A stretch of 50,079 nt of DNA from positions 1 through 50,079 of the forward strand of contig JAPLSO010000043.1 in NCBI GenBank assembly GCA_026398595.1. Reading direction: 5' to 3'. This stretch comes from Spirochaetota bacterium. GTDB taxonomy: Bacteria; Spirochaetota; Spirochaetia; Treponematales; Rectinemataceae. The translations under genes were made by a program, and so were the position numbers. This document shows positions 16,893-25,776 of the stretch, piece after piece. The stretch's first letter is position 1. The number at the start of each line of letters is the position of its first letter. The notes beneath the pieces were generated by a model. That model was not told where the DNA came from, ran no database searches, and saw only the letters and a list, made by a program, of their open reading frames with translations.

Positions 16893-17888
16893 ATGGGAAT
16901 ACTGAGCAAAACGCGAGCGGACGTAAGCGCCTTTGGCGTCAAGTACAAGTTGAACAACTACGGCATCCAGATCGGCTTCGTTATCATTTTCATCTACCTC
17001 TCCATCGCAACTCCGACTTTCTTCACTTACAGCAATTTCGTCACCATTCTACGACAAGTTGCCTGCATAGGAATTGCGACTATCGCCGTTGGCACGCTTA
17101 TCATCATGAACTGCATCGATCTATCTATTGGATCGCTCTTTGCTCTTTGCGGCATTACCGCAGGCATGATGGTTTCCACGGGTAAGGAAGGCTTAAGTCT
17201 TCCGACCTTCATCGGCCTTGGTGTCGGCATCCTCACCGGCGTCTTGGTGGGCCTTTTCAACGGAGTCACGGTTGCCAAAGGGAAAATACCGCCTTTCATC
17301 GTGACCATGGGTTCGATGTGGATCACTCGAGGTTTGGCCCTCATTTTGGCTCATGGCATGCCGGTCGGCTCGTTTCCCGACTCATTCGTCTATCTCGGAA
17401 CGGCTTCCGTAGATAAGGGCAATCTGATTCCCTGGTCGGTCGTCATCTTTCTGATCGTTGCGGTTGTGATGGATTTCCTCATGAAGAAGCGGCCCCTGGG
17501 TCGTTATATTTACGCGACGGGGGGAAACGAGGATGCGGCTATCGCGGCTGGTATAAATACCGCCCGAATCAAGATAAAAGCGTACCTCGTCGAAGGCGGA
17601 CTCGTCGGATTGGCAGCCACCCTTCTTGCTTCGCGGCTGAAGTCGGCGGCTCCGGCGTTAGGGCAGGGCTATGAACTCGACGCGATCGCTGGTGCAATTG
17701 TTGGAGGAGTAAGCTTTTCTGGAGGCATCGGCTCGGTCTGGGGGATGGTGCTCGGCGCGGTAATAATCGGTGTCATCAATAACGGTATGGATCTCCTGGG
17801 TGTCCAAGCCTTCTACAAGCAGATCGTCAAAGGCTCGATCATCATCCTCGCCGTACTCCTCGATAGACGACGGACAGGCCGCGGATAA
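16893..17888 (+). CDS. Ribose-type ABC transporter permease
   Basis: A 331-residue inner-membrane permease of the RbsC class with eight or more hydrophobic segments. It carries MNCIDLSIGSLFALCG and the family loop GYELDAIAGAIVGGVSFSGG near the C-terminus. It completes the importer with the two genes before it. It ends 11 bases from the end of the convergent TPP-enzyme gene, with no room for a separate terminator. Confidence 0.93.
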   Translation: MGILSKTRADVSAFGVKYKLNNYGIQIGFVIIFIYLSIATPTFFTYSNFVTILRQVACIGIATIAVGTLIIMNCIDLSIGSLFALCGITAGMMVSTGKEGLSLPTFIGLGVGILTGVLVGLFNGVTVAKGKIPPFIVTMGSMWITRGLALILAHGMPVGSFPDSFVYLGTASVDKGNLIPWSVVIFLIVAVVMDFLMKKRPLGRYIYATGGNEDAAIAAGINTARIKIKAYLVEGGLVGLAATLLASRLKSAAPALGQGYELDAIAGAIVGGVSFSGGIGSVWGMVLGAVIIGVINNGMDLLGVQAFYKQIVKGSIIILAVLLDRRRTGRG

Positions 17889-17899
17889 ATCCGGGGATT

Positions 17900-19795
17900 T
17901 CACATCCCGATATTGTGCTTCTCTCTCTGTACGCGTTCGCACCAGGGTCCTACGTTCCAATCTCCGTAGGAGCCGAGCCCGCCGCGTTCGTCCGGCCCTG
18001 AATAGACTGGTACATGCACAAGAGAGAGCCCTTTGTACGCAAAGGCTTTCTCAAGCGCAGCTTCAAGTTCGGTGCGAGAAGTCCCGCCCTCAAAGCCGCG
18101 TATTCCCGAAAAGGCCTGGGCAATTGCGATATAGTCAACTTCGACCCTGTCATCGGTCCGGAACTCGGCACCGTACTGCGCGTGCTGCAGGGAGCTGATG
18201 GCTGCCATTCTGCGGTTGTCGAAAAGCACGATCATCCCGTGAAAGCCATAATTGGCTGCATCGAGAAGAATCTGAGGACACATAAGGAGACTGCCGTCAC
18301 CTGTGAAGGCGATCGAATACCGTGGCGTATCGGCAATGCCGGAAGCGAGAAGGCTTGAGACGGCGAACCCCATGTACGAGGCGCCAGTGTCCGTGAATGT
18401 AGATCCGACGGAATCGTCCTCGATAATCTGGAAGCCATTTGCCTGCACATCACCCGCATCGAAATATTTTGCCGCGCCCTTGCCTTGCGCGAATTTTACA
18501 GCTATCGCTATGGCGGCTGGCTGGGTGAGCAGGGGCATGCCAAACTTCGGGTCGAAGATTGAGGGCACAAGGAGGCGCTCAACCAAGAGGGAGTCCCACT
18601 CGGCACGTCGCGCTTGGCATTCGAGGAACCAAGGCGTAGGCGAGGCGCCTTTGTCGATGCCGGCCGATCTGAGTGTTTTAGCGAGTCTCTCAATAACAGC
18701 GCCGGCATCGCCGACGAGAGGCAGCGAGCCATTGTAGTGTGAGGCATCCTGATAGTCCGTGTTTATCGCGATGACGGCCTTTGCGGACCTCCAGGCGGTA
18801 CCCGAGGAATCCCATTGGCACACGGCTCTCGCACCTATTGTCACCGCGAGGTCGGCACCCGCCATCGCGGCGTTGCCCGATATAGATCCCTTGGAGCCCC
18901 CTACAGTCATGTTTCGCGGGTGCGCTCCTGGCAATATTCCCACCGCCGAAGGACCATGCACAAATGCCGCATCCGCGCGACGCAGAAACTCGTCGAGCAA
19001 AGTCGGGTCGATGCCGCGGGCACCGTTGCCAGCCTTGACGACGATACGCTCTGCCCGGGCGATAAGCTTTACAGCTTCGCGGTAAGGCTCATCGTCAGCG
19101 GGAGTGTTGCTTTGGTAGGCAGTGATGCGAGGGAGTTCCGCCAAGTTGAAATTCCGCATGACCTCGCCTTGGGTGTTTATGGGTAGGAGCAGATAGAAGG
19201 GTCTATGACGTATGGGGCTGAATACTGCTTCAATTCCCCGCTTCAGCGCGGTGGAAAGGGCCCATGCAGTGTGAAGGGCATAGGCGCTTCCCATGGATTG
19301 GGCTAGCCTCAGAAACGATCCCTGCTCTGGCCTCGGAACCTGCTGCATGTTGTAACCTTCATCGTGTGTCGTTTCGTCGCCGAGCAGATAGTAGAGACCC
19401 ACAGAGTCGGATGCCGGAACAAGGGAGGCGCTAAGCGCCTGGAGCGCGCCGGGGCCGATGGAAGTAAAAACCGCCGCTGTTTCGCCGTATTGCCATTTAA
19501 GGGCAGTCGCGGCATGCGAGGCCTCGATTTCGCTTCGCACGTTGAAGACGCTGACTGCGCCAGCTTCTTCATAAGCTCGCAACGCCTCACCCAGTTCAGT
19601 CGTACCATGCCCAAATACGCCTATGTATTTGCGTACACCTTGTTTGAGAAGGCCAATGACGAGGGCTTCACAAAGCGCCATATCGAGGTTCCGCGCCAGG
19701 GTGCCCGAGGCAAGGGCAGCGTCCACACTGCCAGACTTTACTATGGCGCAGGCGCGAGCGAGCCGCGCTTTAAATGTCGCCTCGGTAGTGGTCAT
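17900..19795 (-). CDS. IolD-like thiamine-diphosphate enzyme (cyclic trione hydrolase family)
   Basis: A 631-residue ThDP enzyme close in length and layout to IolD, which opens the ring of trihydroxycyclohexane-dione in inositol breakdown. Seen: the proton-relay glutamate Glu89 in NVRSEIEASHAA, the ThDP motif GDGSLL (499-504) ending at FDN (525-527), the IolD-like QYGAEFRTDD segment, and a C-terminal DWNVGPW. It is the third gene of the reverse-strand transketolase-rpiB set and overlaps the rpiB-like gene by ATGA (19792-19795). No other canonical iol genes (iolB, iolC, iolE) are here, so the ring or ketose substrate may differ from that of the inositol pathway. Confidence 0.8.
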   Translation of the reverse strand: MTTTEATFKARLARACAIVKSGSVDAALASGTLARNLDMALCEALVIGLLKQGVRKYIGVFGHGTTELGEALRAYEEAGAVSVFNVRSEIEASHAATALKWQYGETAAVFTSIGPGALQALSASLVPASDSVGLYYLLGDETTHDEGYNMQQVPRPEQGSFLRLAQSMGSAYALHTAWALSTALKRGIEAVFSPIRHRPFYLLLPINTQGEVMRNFNLAELPRITAYQSNTPADDEPYREAVKLIARAERIVVKAGNGARGIDPTLLDEFLRRADAAFVHGPSAVGILPGAHPRNMTVGGSKGSISGNAAMAGADLAVTIGARAVCQWDSSGTAWRSAKAVIAINTDYQDASHYNGSLPLVGDAGAVIERLAKTLRSAGIDKGASPTPWFLECQARRAEWDSLLVERLLVPSIFDPKFGMPLLTQPAAIAIAVKFAQGKGAAKYFDAGDVQANGFQIIEDDSVGSTFTDTGASYMGFAVSSLLASGIADTPRYSIAFTGDGSLLMCPQILLDAANYGFHGMIVLFDNRRMAAISSLQHAQYGAEFRTDDRVEVDYIAIAQAFSGIRGFEGGTSRTELEAALEKAFAYKGLSLVHVPVYSGPDERGGLGSYGDWNVGPWCERVQREKHNIGM

Positions 19796-20451
19796 CGGTG
19801 TAGCCTCGCCTCGACGGCTCGGGCCAATATAGAATAGCTGTCACTTGAGCTTCCGGTATTTCCATTTTTTATTCCGTCAAGGAGAAACTCGAAAATGCCT
19901 GGATAGCGGAGCGCCGGCAGGGCAACTTCGTCCGGTAACGACGATACGATATCTTGAAATGAGTGATGTGTTATTGCCGAGACCTGTGTAATGAGTCTAC
20001 GTGAAAACGCCTGTGGCTCGCTGCGTTTCTTTGGGTAACCCGATCCGCGCTCAGAAGAAAATAATTCGTCGAAAATAAGTCGAAGATTCACATCAGCCGC
20101 CCAGCCATAGCCCTGATTAAGCGCCAGACTGATACAGTTGCCATCATTGATCCGCGCGAAGAGCCACGCGTCGAGCGGAGTTAAAATGTGCCCACACGAG
20201 ACACCGGGGTATGCCATAGCGGCATTGAGGAAACCCTGGCCTGTGCCGCAACCGCCGATAACGAAATCAACCTTGCCCATCGCAAGGATGAGGGCTGCAA
20301 GAAAACCGGTATGAATATAGGAGAGTTCGGGTGCTTCTCCTCCCTTTTTCATGCCGCAATTAAAGACTTCGTGTCCCCTGCCTTCAAGGGCAAGAAGAAT
20401 ATCAGCATTCCGGTCCGCTGCGCTGGTTTCATTGATGACTGCGATTCTCAT
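19792..20451 (-). CDS. RpiB/LacAB-family sugar-phosphate isomerase
   Basis: A 219-residue protein whose first 150 residues match the RpiB fold (RIAVINETSAADRNADIL, VDFVIGGCGTGQGFLNAAM, GVSCGHILTPLDAWLFARIN, ISLALNQ). The GCGTGQGF loop holds the usual active-site Cys. Family members interconvert aldose and ketose phosphates. The extra C-terminal ~60 residues are longer than in ribose-5-phosphate isomerase B and are typical of a subfamily found in sugar-acid clusters. AGGAG is seen just before the start. It lies between transketolase and the IolD-like gene in one operon. Confidence 0.8.
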   Translation of the reverse strand: MRIAVINETSAADRNADILLALEGRGHEVFNCGMKKGGEAPELSYIHTGFLAALILAMGKVDFVIGGCGTGQGFLNAAMAYPGVSCGHILTPLDAWLFARINDGNCISLALNQGYGWAADVNLRLIFDELFSSERGSGYPKKRSEPQAFSRRLITQVSAITHHSFQDIVSSLPDEVALPALRYPGIFEFLLDGIKNGNTGSSSDSYSILARAVEARLHR

Positions 20452-20484
20452 TGTTTTCTCCTATCTTTAAATTTTAGAAGTCTT

Positions 20485-22512
20485 TCAAAAAGCTTTGATG
20501 GCGGCAGCGATATCCTCGGGCCTCAGACTCAAGGCGCCGATCAATTCTTGATAGGTGCCTGACTGTATGAACTGCAGTTGATTTTCTGGTGTCAATGCGC
20601 TCAGGTGAAGGATGCGGCGTTGATCACAGGGAATTCGCTCCTGGAACATGTGCTGGGCGAACTTATTGAGCAATGCCCCATTGTTCTGCTCAGCGAACAC
20701 TAGCGGCAGTTTTTCCTGAGCGAGGCTCTCAAAGAGACAGTAATCATAGGATGGCATATCGAGGACGTCCACCTCGATATCATCGTTTTTCGCGAGCATA
20801 TCCGCTGCCGCCAGCGCTTCCAGCACGCCATGCCCACTGGAAATGATGACTGCTTTGCTATGAGTCGACTTCTTGAGGTAATAACCCTTGCCGAATTCAA
20901 ACCTGAAATCTGGTCCATACAGAACTTTGGACTTGTTGCGCATGACACGTAGGTAGACAAGACCTTTATCGCCGCCTGCGATCCATTCCAATACAGAGAG
21001 CAATTGGCGTGGACAACTTATATCTATCATTTTCAGATGAGCAAGTTGGTTGAAGAAACAAATATCATCGTTGCTCATGTGGGTCGCCCCATTCACCGCC
21101 GTATCAAGGTTCGCGGCAGTCGCCACAAAGGTGATGTCTGTATTGTAGCCCTCGCTAAGCCAGCCTTTTCCCGTTTCGATTACCTCAGCTCTCTCCTGAT
21201 AGCCCACCGCGATCCGCCGGAATGCCTGCCAATCGAAGAAAGGGCCGAAAGTGCTGACCCAGACATTAGCGCCTTCGCTAGCCAATGCCTCGGCCATGCA
21301 CATCATACCGCATTCGGCTATTCCGGCATTGACCGCATGCAACCGGTTCGTAACCTGCGTCCCCTCGTACAATCCGCTCGCATTCGACAGATCTGCATCG
21401 ATAGTGTAAAGACGTGGATCCTGCGCAAATGCAGACATTGCCTTTTTGATAATGTCACTAGCGGCATATTCCTTGCCTTCCTCTAATACGGGAAGGCATG
21501 ATGCATCATATTCAAGACTCTTTTCCCGGCGATCTGGATGACTAACCGATACTTTACTGGGTATGCGTATCAGATCGTTGATTGCACCATTAAATAACAC
21601 GCAACGATACCCAAACCCTTCGGCAAGCCTTTCGATTGTCGAGGTTTGGAAGTGATTGAGATTTTTAATGCGTACATCTCGCGCTTGAAGGAGAAGCTTG
21701 GTTTCTCTCTCAAGATCCCCTTTTTCAATCGTTGCTTTGTGCTTTGTGACAAATGCGGCAAAGCCGCCAATCACTTTATTAGACTGACAAATAATTGCCG
21801 TCGGCTTAGAACCCTGAGGCACCTGGGAAAAGCTCTCAAGCGCGCAGAGAATACTGCCTATATCGTCGCCCGAGGCTTTGAGCACCCTGAAGCCAAATGA
21901 TTGGAACCGTTCGCTGATATTGTCCATTCGGATGAGAAGGCTGCTGGTATTATCGCTCTGTCCATCATTTTTATCGACTATTACGCAGAGATTGCCTAGG
22001 CCGCGGTCTCCGGCGAACATGATTCCTTCCCAGCATGATCCCTCTTGTAATTCGCCATCACCTACCAGACAGAATACCTTGCGGCTCTTATTCTCTTTTC
22101 TTTTCAGCGCGTAACCTGCTGCCAGCGAGATGCCATGGCCAAGCGGGCCGGTTGCAATCGGAACACCTGGAATGATAGGTCCAGGGTGCCCTTTTATAAG
22201 AGCCCCATATCCCCTCGAACCTTGGAGGTGCTTTCTTTCGAAGTATCCGACATCGGCATAGACGGAGGCCAGAGCAGCGATTGCATGTCCTTTGCTTAGG
22301 ACGAATATATCATGATCAGGGGAAGTTGGATTGTGGACATCATAGTCCATGAATCCACCATAATAAAGTGCGGTAAGCGAAGGGATCTCCGAGTACGCCC
22401 CGCCAATATGAATACCTTTATCTATAGAGGACCCACACTGGAAGAGACAATCAGCGCGTAAGTCACATTCTTTTATTGCAAGCAGAGCTGATTTTTCTTC
22501 AATAAAGTCCAT
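20485..22512 (-). CDS. Transketolase-like enzyme, single chain
   Basis: A 675-residue transketolase with all three domains. Seen: SKGHAIAAL (73-81), GHPGPIIPGVPIATGPLG, the ThDP motif GDGELQEGSCWEG (151-163) with a later IVDKNDGQ, the PYR-domain glutamate in VNAGIAECGMM, and FFDWQAFRR. It moves two-carbon ketol units between sugar phosphates. The pairing with an isomerase and an IolD-like enzyme suggests a dedicated role in island catabolism and not the housekeeping pentose pathway. It is the first gene of the reverse-strand operon; its promoter must lie in 22513-22842. Confidence 0.9.
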   Translation of the reverse strand: MDFIEEKSALLAIKECDLRADCLFQCGSSIDKGIHIGGAYSEIPSLTALYYGGFMDYDVHNPTSPDHDIFVLSKGHAIAALASVYADVGYFERKHLQGSRGYGALIKGHPGPIIPGVPIATGPLGHGISLAAGYALKRKENKSRKVFCLVGDGELQEGSCWEGIMFAGDRGLGNLCVIVDKNDGQSDNTSSLLIRMDNISERFQSFGFRVLKASGDDIGSILCALESFSQVPQGSKPTAIICQSNKVIGGFAAFVTKHKATIEKGDLERETKLLLQARDVRIKNLNHFQTSTIERLAEGFGYRCVLFNGAINDLIRIPSKVSVSHPDRREKSLEYDASCLPVLEEGKEYAASDIIKKAMSAFAQDPRLYTIDADLSNASGLYEGTQVTNRLHAVNAGIAECGMMCMAEALASEGANVWVSTFGPFFDWQAFRRIAVGYQERAEVIETGKGWLSEGYNTDITFVATAANLDTAVNGATHMSNDDICFFNQLAHLKMIDISCPRQLLSVLEWIAGGDKGLVYLRVMRNKSKVLYGPDFRFEFGKGYYLKKSTHSKAVIISSGHGVLEALAAADMLAKNDDIEVDVLDMPSYDYCLFESLAQEKLPLVFAEQNNGALLNKFAQHMFQERIPCDQRRILHLSALTPENQLQFIQSGTYQELIGALSLRPEDIAAAIKAF

Positions 22513-22842
22513 GTTTCCCTCTCTATCGATAAGACTTTATTCCAATTGATTTTAGAATGCAAGCTTTTAGGGTATATCCCTCCTTTCGAAACCATGCAGG
22601 CCGCAAAATTCTGTACTAGACCGAGACCTTTTTACCCGTATTGTCCGAATCTCAGCATATGATTCTTGCCGCAAAGGAATAAAATGAACTGCTTGAGATT
22701 TTCTCTTTGCCGTAAGGAGCGAATACTTGCAGCGATTCCACTGATAAGCACAACTTAAGTCGCATTCACCGGCGAAAGGTACTACTATATAGCCTCAAGA
22801 ACTCGATCAGAATGCAGGTTTAGTCTTGGGGAGAATGCTTGT
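22513..22842. other. Divergent intergenic region, 330 bp
   Basis: No gene seen. It must hold promoters for the transketolase operon (leftward) and the MBL-fold gene (rightward), but I could not pick convincing boxes or a clear operator dyad. Relatively AT-rich. Confidence 0.4.
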
Positions 22843-23493
22843 ATGTCGGACAAAATACAGAAAACCGGCAAGATCGCCGAAGGTTTTTACTTGATCAATG
22901 AAGGTTTCGTCTGTAGCTATCTGCTGGCAGCCCGAGATCGGTTCATCGCCTTCGATTCGGGAATCGAACCAAAAACCATTGTATTGGCTCTCACAGACCT
23001 ATCAATCGACCCGGCGAAGGTGGATACGGTCTTGTTAACACATTCTGACCGGGATCACATCGGAGGCAGGGCGGCTTTTCCTAACGCGCAAGCCTTTATT
23101 TCAAAAGCCGAAGAAGTCATGCTTGACCATTCGCATGCAAGATTCCTGGGCATTACCTACAACAAGCCCCTTCCTTTCGAGTATTCGACGCTGGAACCCG
23201 GCCAGGAATTGCTGATAGACGACTCCGTCGAGATACGCTGCTTGCACACTCCTGGTCATACGACAGGATCCATGTCCTTTCTCATCGATGATTCAATCCT
23301 TATAGTCGGCGATGAATGCAACCTAAGGAAGGGGAAGGCTGTGCTCAATATGCGTATGCTCAGCATCGACAACAACATGCGCCGCGACTCAATCAAACAG
23401 CTTGCCAAACTTGAAGGCATCAGCCTGCTTTGCACTGCCCATTCAGGCTATACAGCGAATTTTAGTTCGGCCATGAAAAAGTGGAGATCGTAA
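22843..23493 (+). CDS. MBL-fold metallo-hydrolase
   Basis: A 216-residue metallo-beta-lactamase-fold protein. Seen: metal motif THSDRDHIGG, where the usual HxHxDH has Asp in the second position (HSDRDH); then CLHTPGHTTGSM, IVGDECN and CTAHSGYT, supplying the later His, Asp and His ligands. The HxDxDH form occurs in several hydrolase subfamilies. The substrate is unknown; a thioester or lactone from the neighbouring pathway is possible. It is the last intact gene before the IS200 remnant, whose sequence begins right after the stop. Confidence 0.8.
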   Translation: MSDKIQKTGKIAEGFYLINEGFVCSYLLAARDRFIAFDSGIEPKTIVLALTDLSIDPAKVDTVLLTHSDRDHIGGRAAFPNAQAFISKAEEVMLDHSHARFLGITYNKPLPFEYSTLEPGQELLIDDSVEIRCLHTPGHTTGSMSFLIDDSILIVGDECNLRKGKAVLNMRMLSIDNNMRRDSIKQLAKLEGISLLCTAHSGYTANFSSAMKKWRS

Positions 23494-23519
23494 GCCAAAG
23501 TTACACAAACGGGAGATTC

Positions 23520-23936
23520 TATAGATCGAACGTGACGTTTACGCCACACGAAACGGGAATGGGAATACCACGTCGTCTGGATACAAAAATACCGGAAAAA
23601 GAACTGTACGCTGAACTGAGAAAACTGCTGGGCAAAGCGTTTCGAGAGCAAACCGGGCACAAGGAATCAAGAATCTTGGAAGGGCATCTGATAGTCGACT
23701 GTATCCATACATTGGTCGAGATACCGCCCACGTATTCTGCAGCCCAAGTTGCAGGTTATAGCAAAGGTAAAAGCGCGATACAAATAGCACGAAGATTTGA
23801 AGGCGGACAAAAGAACTTTTCAGGTGAGCATCTCCGGGCACGAGGATACTATATATCGACAGCAGGATTGGATGAAAAGGAATACGTGAGCATATCAGAA
23901 ATCAAGAAAATGAAGGTAAACGACAGGATCAGCTAA
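23520..23936 (+). pseudogene. Decayed IS200/IS605-type Y1 transposase (tnpA)
   Basis: One frame gives EWEYHVVWIQKYRKK (about 23557-23600, with a stop upstream). The homology then jumps to another frame with ELYAELRKLLGKAFRE, LIVDCIHTLVEIPPTYS, GKSAIQIARRF and ARGYYISTAGLDE. These are consecutive TnpA blocks, so a frameshift lies near 23600. The HUH motif that should read DHVH is DCIH, losing a metal-binding His, and the helix carrying the catalytic Tyr after GLDE is scrambled. The element cannot transpose by its own enzyme. The hairpins at 23958-24045 are its probable right end. Confidence 0.8.
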
Positions 23937-23957
23937 GCTTGATGGCCGACTAGACCG

Positions 23958-24045
23958 CCACCCAGAGGGCGGCACCTTCTGGGTGGCACCCAATAAAGCC
24001 GCTTTGAGCGGTTCACCTATTCCAAGCCTCCACCTTTGGTGGAGG
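23958..24045. repeat. Hairpin cluster at the right end of the IS200-like element
   Basis: Three successive hairpins: CCACCCAGA/TCTGGGTGG (23958-23966, 23978-23986), CCGCT/AGCGG (23999-24011) and a perfect CCTCCACC-TTT-GGTGGAGG (24027-24045). Subterminal hairpins recognised as single-stranded DNA are the known ends of IS200/IS605 elements; the last one is the best candidate. Confidence 0.6.
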
Positions 24046-24080
24046 TCTTTGCCTGCGAGATGGAATCGTGAGATAGGCTG

Positions 24081-24121
24081 TGCCAAATCCATCGGTCGCT
24101 GGTTCAGGTCCAGCAGGTCCC
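24081..24121 (+). other. Second tRNA 3'-end remnant, possible attachment site
   Basis: Begins in an anticodon-loop-like TGCCAAA (one base from a Trp CTCCAAA loop) and contains a T-arm GCTGG/CCAGC (24098-24102, 24110-24114) with loop TTCAGGT, then AGGTCCC. From GGTCGCTGGTTCA onward it is almost the same as the remnant at 5606-5647 and in the same orientation. No 5' half is present. The two remnants frame 18.5 kb. Confidence 0.5.
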
Positions 24122-24184
24122 CAAATTCCCTTGAGTATGGGTAGCATCGAAGTCACCCCTCTGCTCATGCATGACAGCCCGGTC

Positions 24185-24340
24185 TCACCTTGCCTTCCGG
24201 ACAGCGGCGACGATAGCCGTAAATTCAGCATCATTCACAAGCCCGCGCTTTTCATTGCCCAGCTTTTTCACTTCGGCGAGGACTGCGGACAACTGCTCGG
24301 CATCCAGCTCGCCGAGCCTGAGTTCATTCAGCTTGTAGCT
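24185..24340 (-). pseudogene. C-terminal remnant of a LeuA/homocitrate-synthase-like gene
   Basis: The reverse strand encodes KLNELRLGELDAEQ, AEVKKLGNEKRGLV and NDAEFTAIVAAVRKAR ending in TGA. This looks like the C-terminal end of a 2-isopropylmalate/homocitrate synthase-type protein (helical segment after the DRE-TIM barrel). Homology stops at about 24340, where the beheaded TPP-enzyme gene begins on the other strand, so two genes were fused tail to middle by a rearrangement. Confidence 0.45.
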
Positions 24341-24346
24341 AACGTA

Positions 24347-25765
24347 TGTTATGGCACGGTAGGACCCGGAGCCACAAACCTGAGTACCGGCGTTGTCGGC
24401 GCATTGCTCGATCGTTCCCCCATGATTGTACTTTCGAGTGAGCCGCCCGAAAAGATGATAGGTCGTACCGTCCAGATGGCCATCGATCAGCAAGCCATGT
24501 TTTACCCTCTCACGAAGTGGACAACGAGACTCACTGTTGAAAGAGTGGATCAGATTATCGATCAAGCTTTGAGAATCGCGACAGCCGAAGTGCCAGGACC
24601 AGTTCATATAGGGCTTCCTGAGGATATTGGCTCGCTCGAAGCCATTTTCTGCGGCCCCGCAGGAATAATGCTGCCTACGGCACTTCCTCCCACCGCTGAC
24701 GAGGCGCTCCTCGTAACTATGGAGGAGGTTTTCAGGCATTCGCGTCGCCCCGTGCTGGCGGTCGGCTTATCGGCGGTCCGCAGCAAGTCAGGCGGTCTCA
24801 TCGCACGCATCGCCGAAAAGCATAGGGTCCCCGTCATTCTGACTCCCATGGCTAAGGGGATCATTTCCGAAGACCATCCTTGGTATACGGGCGTACTCTT
24901 CCATGCCCTCAGCGACATGGTCGCTGATACGCACCGCAATGCCGATCTCGTTGTTGCCGTTGGCTACGATCCTGTCGAATTCAATTTTGAAGACTGGATG
25001 CCCAAGGTACCGCTCCTTAACCTGAATACGACGGAAGCTGATATCGACAGAAGCATTTACCGTTATGTGCATGACATTGTGGGCAATATTCCCGACTCAC
25101 TGAGCCGCCTTGCGGAACTCCCGGCACTGGAATCCGAATGGGATGCACAAGCTCTCGCTGAACGCAGGCGGAAGATGTTCGAGGAACTCGCTCCTCCTCC
25201 GGGAAGCTTCGGCCCCCGCGCAGCGTTGGCCATCCTTCGCGAGCTTCTGCCTGTCGATGGCATCATGGCCTGTGATGTCGGCGCGCATACACATCTTATC
25301 GGACAGGCATGGCGAACTCCGGCTCCCGGGCTCCAGCTCATGACGAACGGCTGTTCTTCGATGGGCTTCGGCATTCCCGCCGCCATCGCGGCCAAACTAT
25401 GCCGTCCCGATACAAAGGTGGCATGTGTTACAGGAGACGGCAGTTTCCTCATGATGGCGGGAGAGATGGCCGTCGCGCGCAGGCGAAAGCTGGCCATCGT
25501 CTTTGTCGTCCTTGCCGACCAGAATCTCGAACTAATCCGGCTCAAGCAAAGTCGCAAGGGATTCCCCGTCTACTCGACGATACTTCATGATGAAGAATGC
25601 CCAACGGCAAACTATGTTTTCGGCGTTCCCGTCATCCGCGCCGATGATGCCGCGCACTACAGAGCCGCCCTGGAGAAAGCTTTCGCTTATGAAGGTCCGG
25701 TCATCGTCGAAGCCCATATCGACCCATCGGAATACGATACACTCATCCTTCGCAGGCACAAATAA
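24347..25765 (+). pseudogene. Acetolactate-synthase-like ThDP enzyme lacking its N-terminus
   Basis: Homology starts abruptly at YGTVGPGATNLSTGVVG (24350) and runs in frame to 25765 with the central domain and the ThDP motif GDGSFLMMAGEM. Full-length family members have about 70-80 further N-terminal residues, including the glutamate that activates ThDP; these are missing. The open frame extends upstream to 24080, but those residues come from unrelated DNA (tRNA remnant and antisense LeuA-like piece). The enzyme is therefore probably inactive. It abuts the aminotransferase gene, with AGGAGG between, and may once have headed that operon. Confidence 0.7.
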
Positions 25766-25776
25766 GGAGGTTCCCC

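Noticed and set aside
7008-22512. Calling the cluster a standard myo-inositol operon
   Set aside because: Only an IolD-like enzyme and Gfo/Idh/MocA members fit; iolB, iolC and iolE are not present, while BKACE, transketolase and the M24 fusion are foreign to that pathway.
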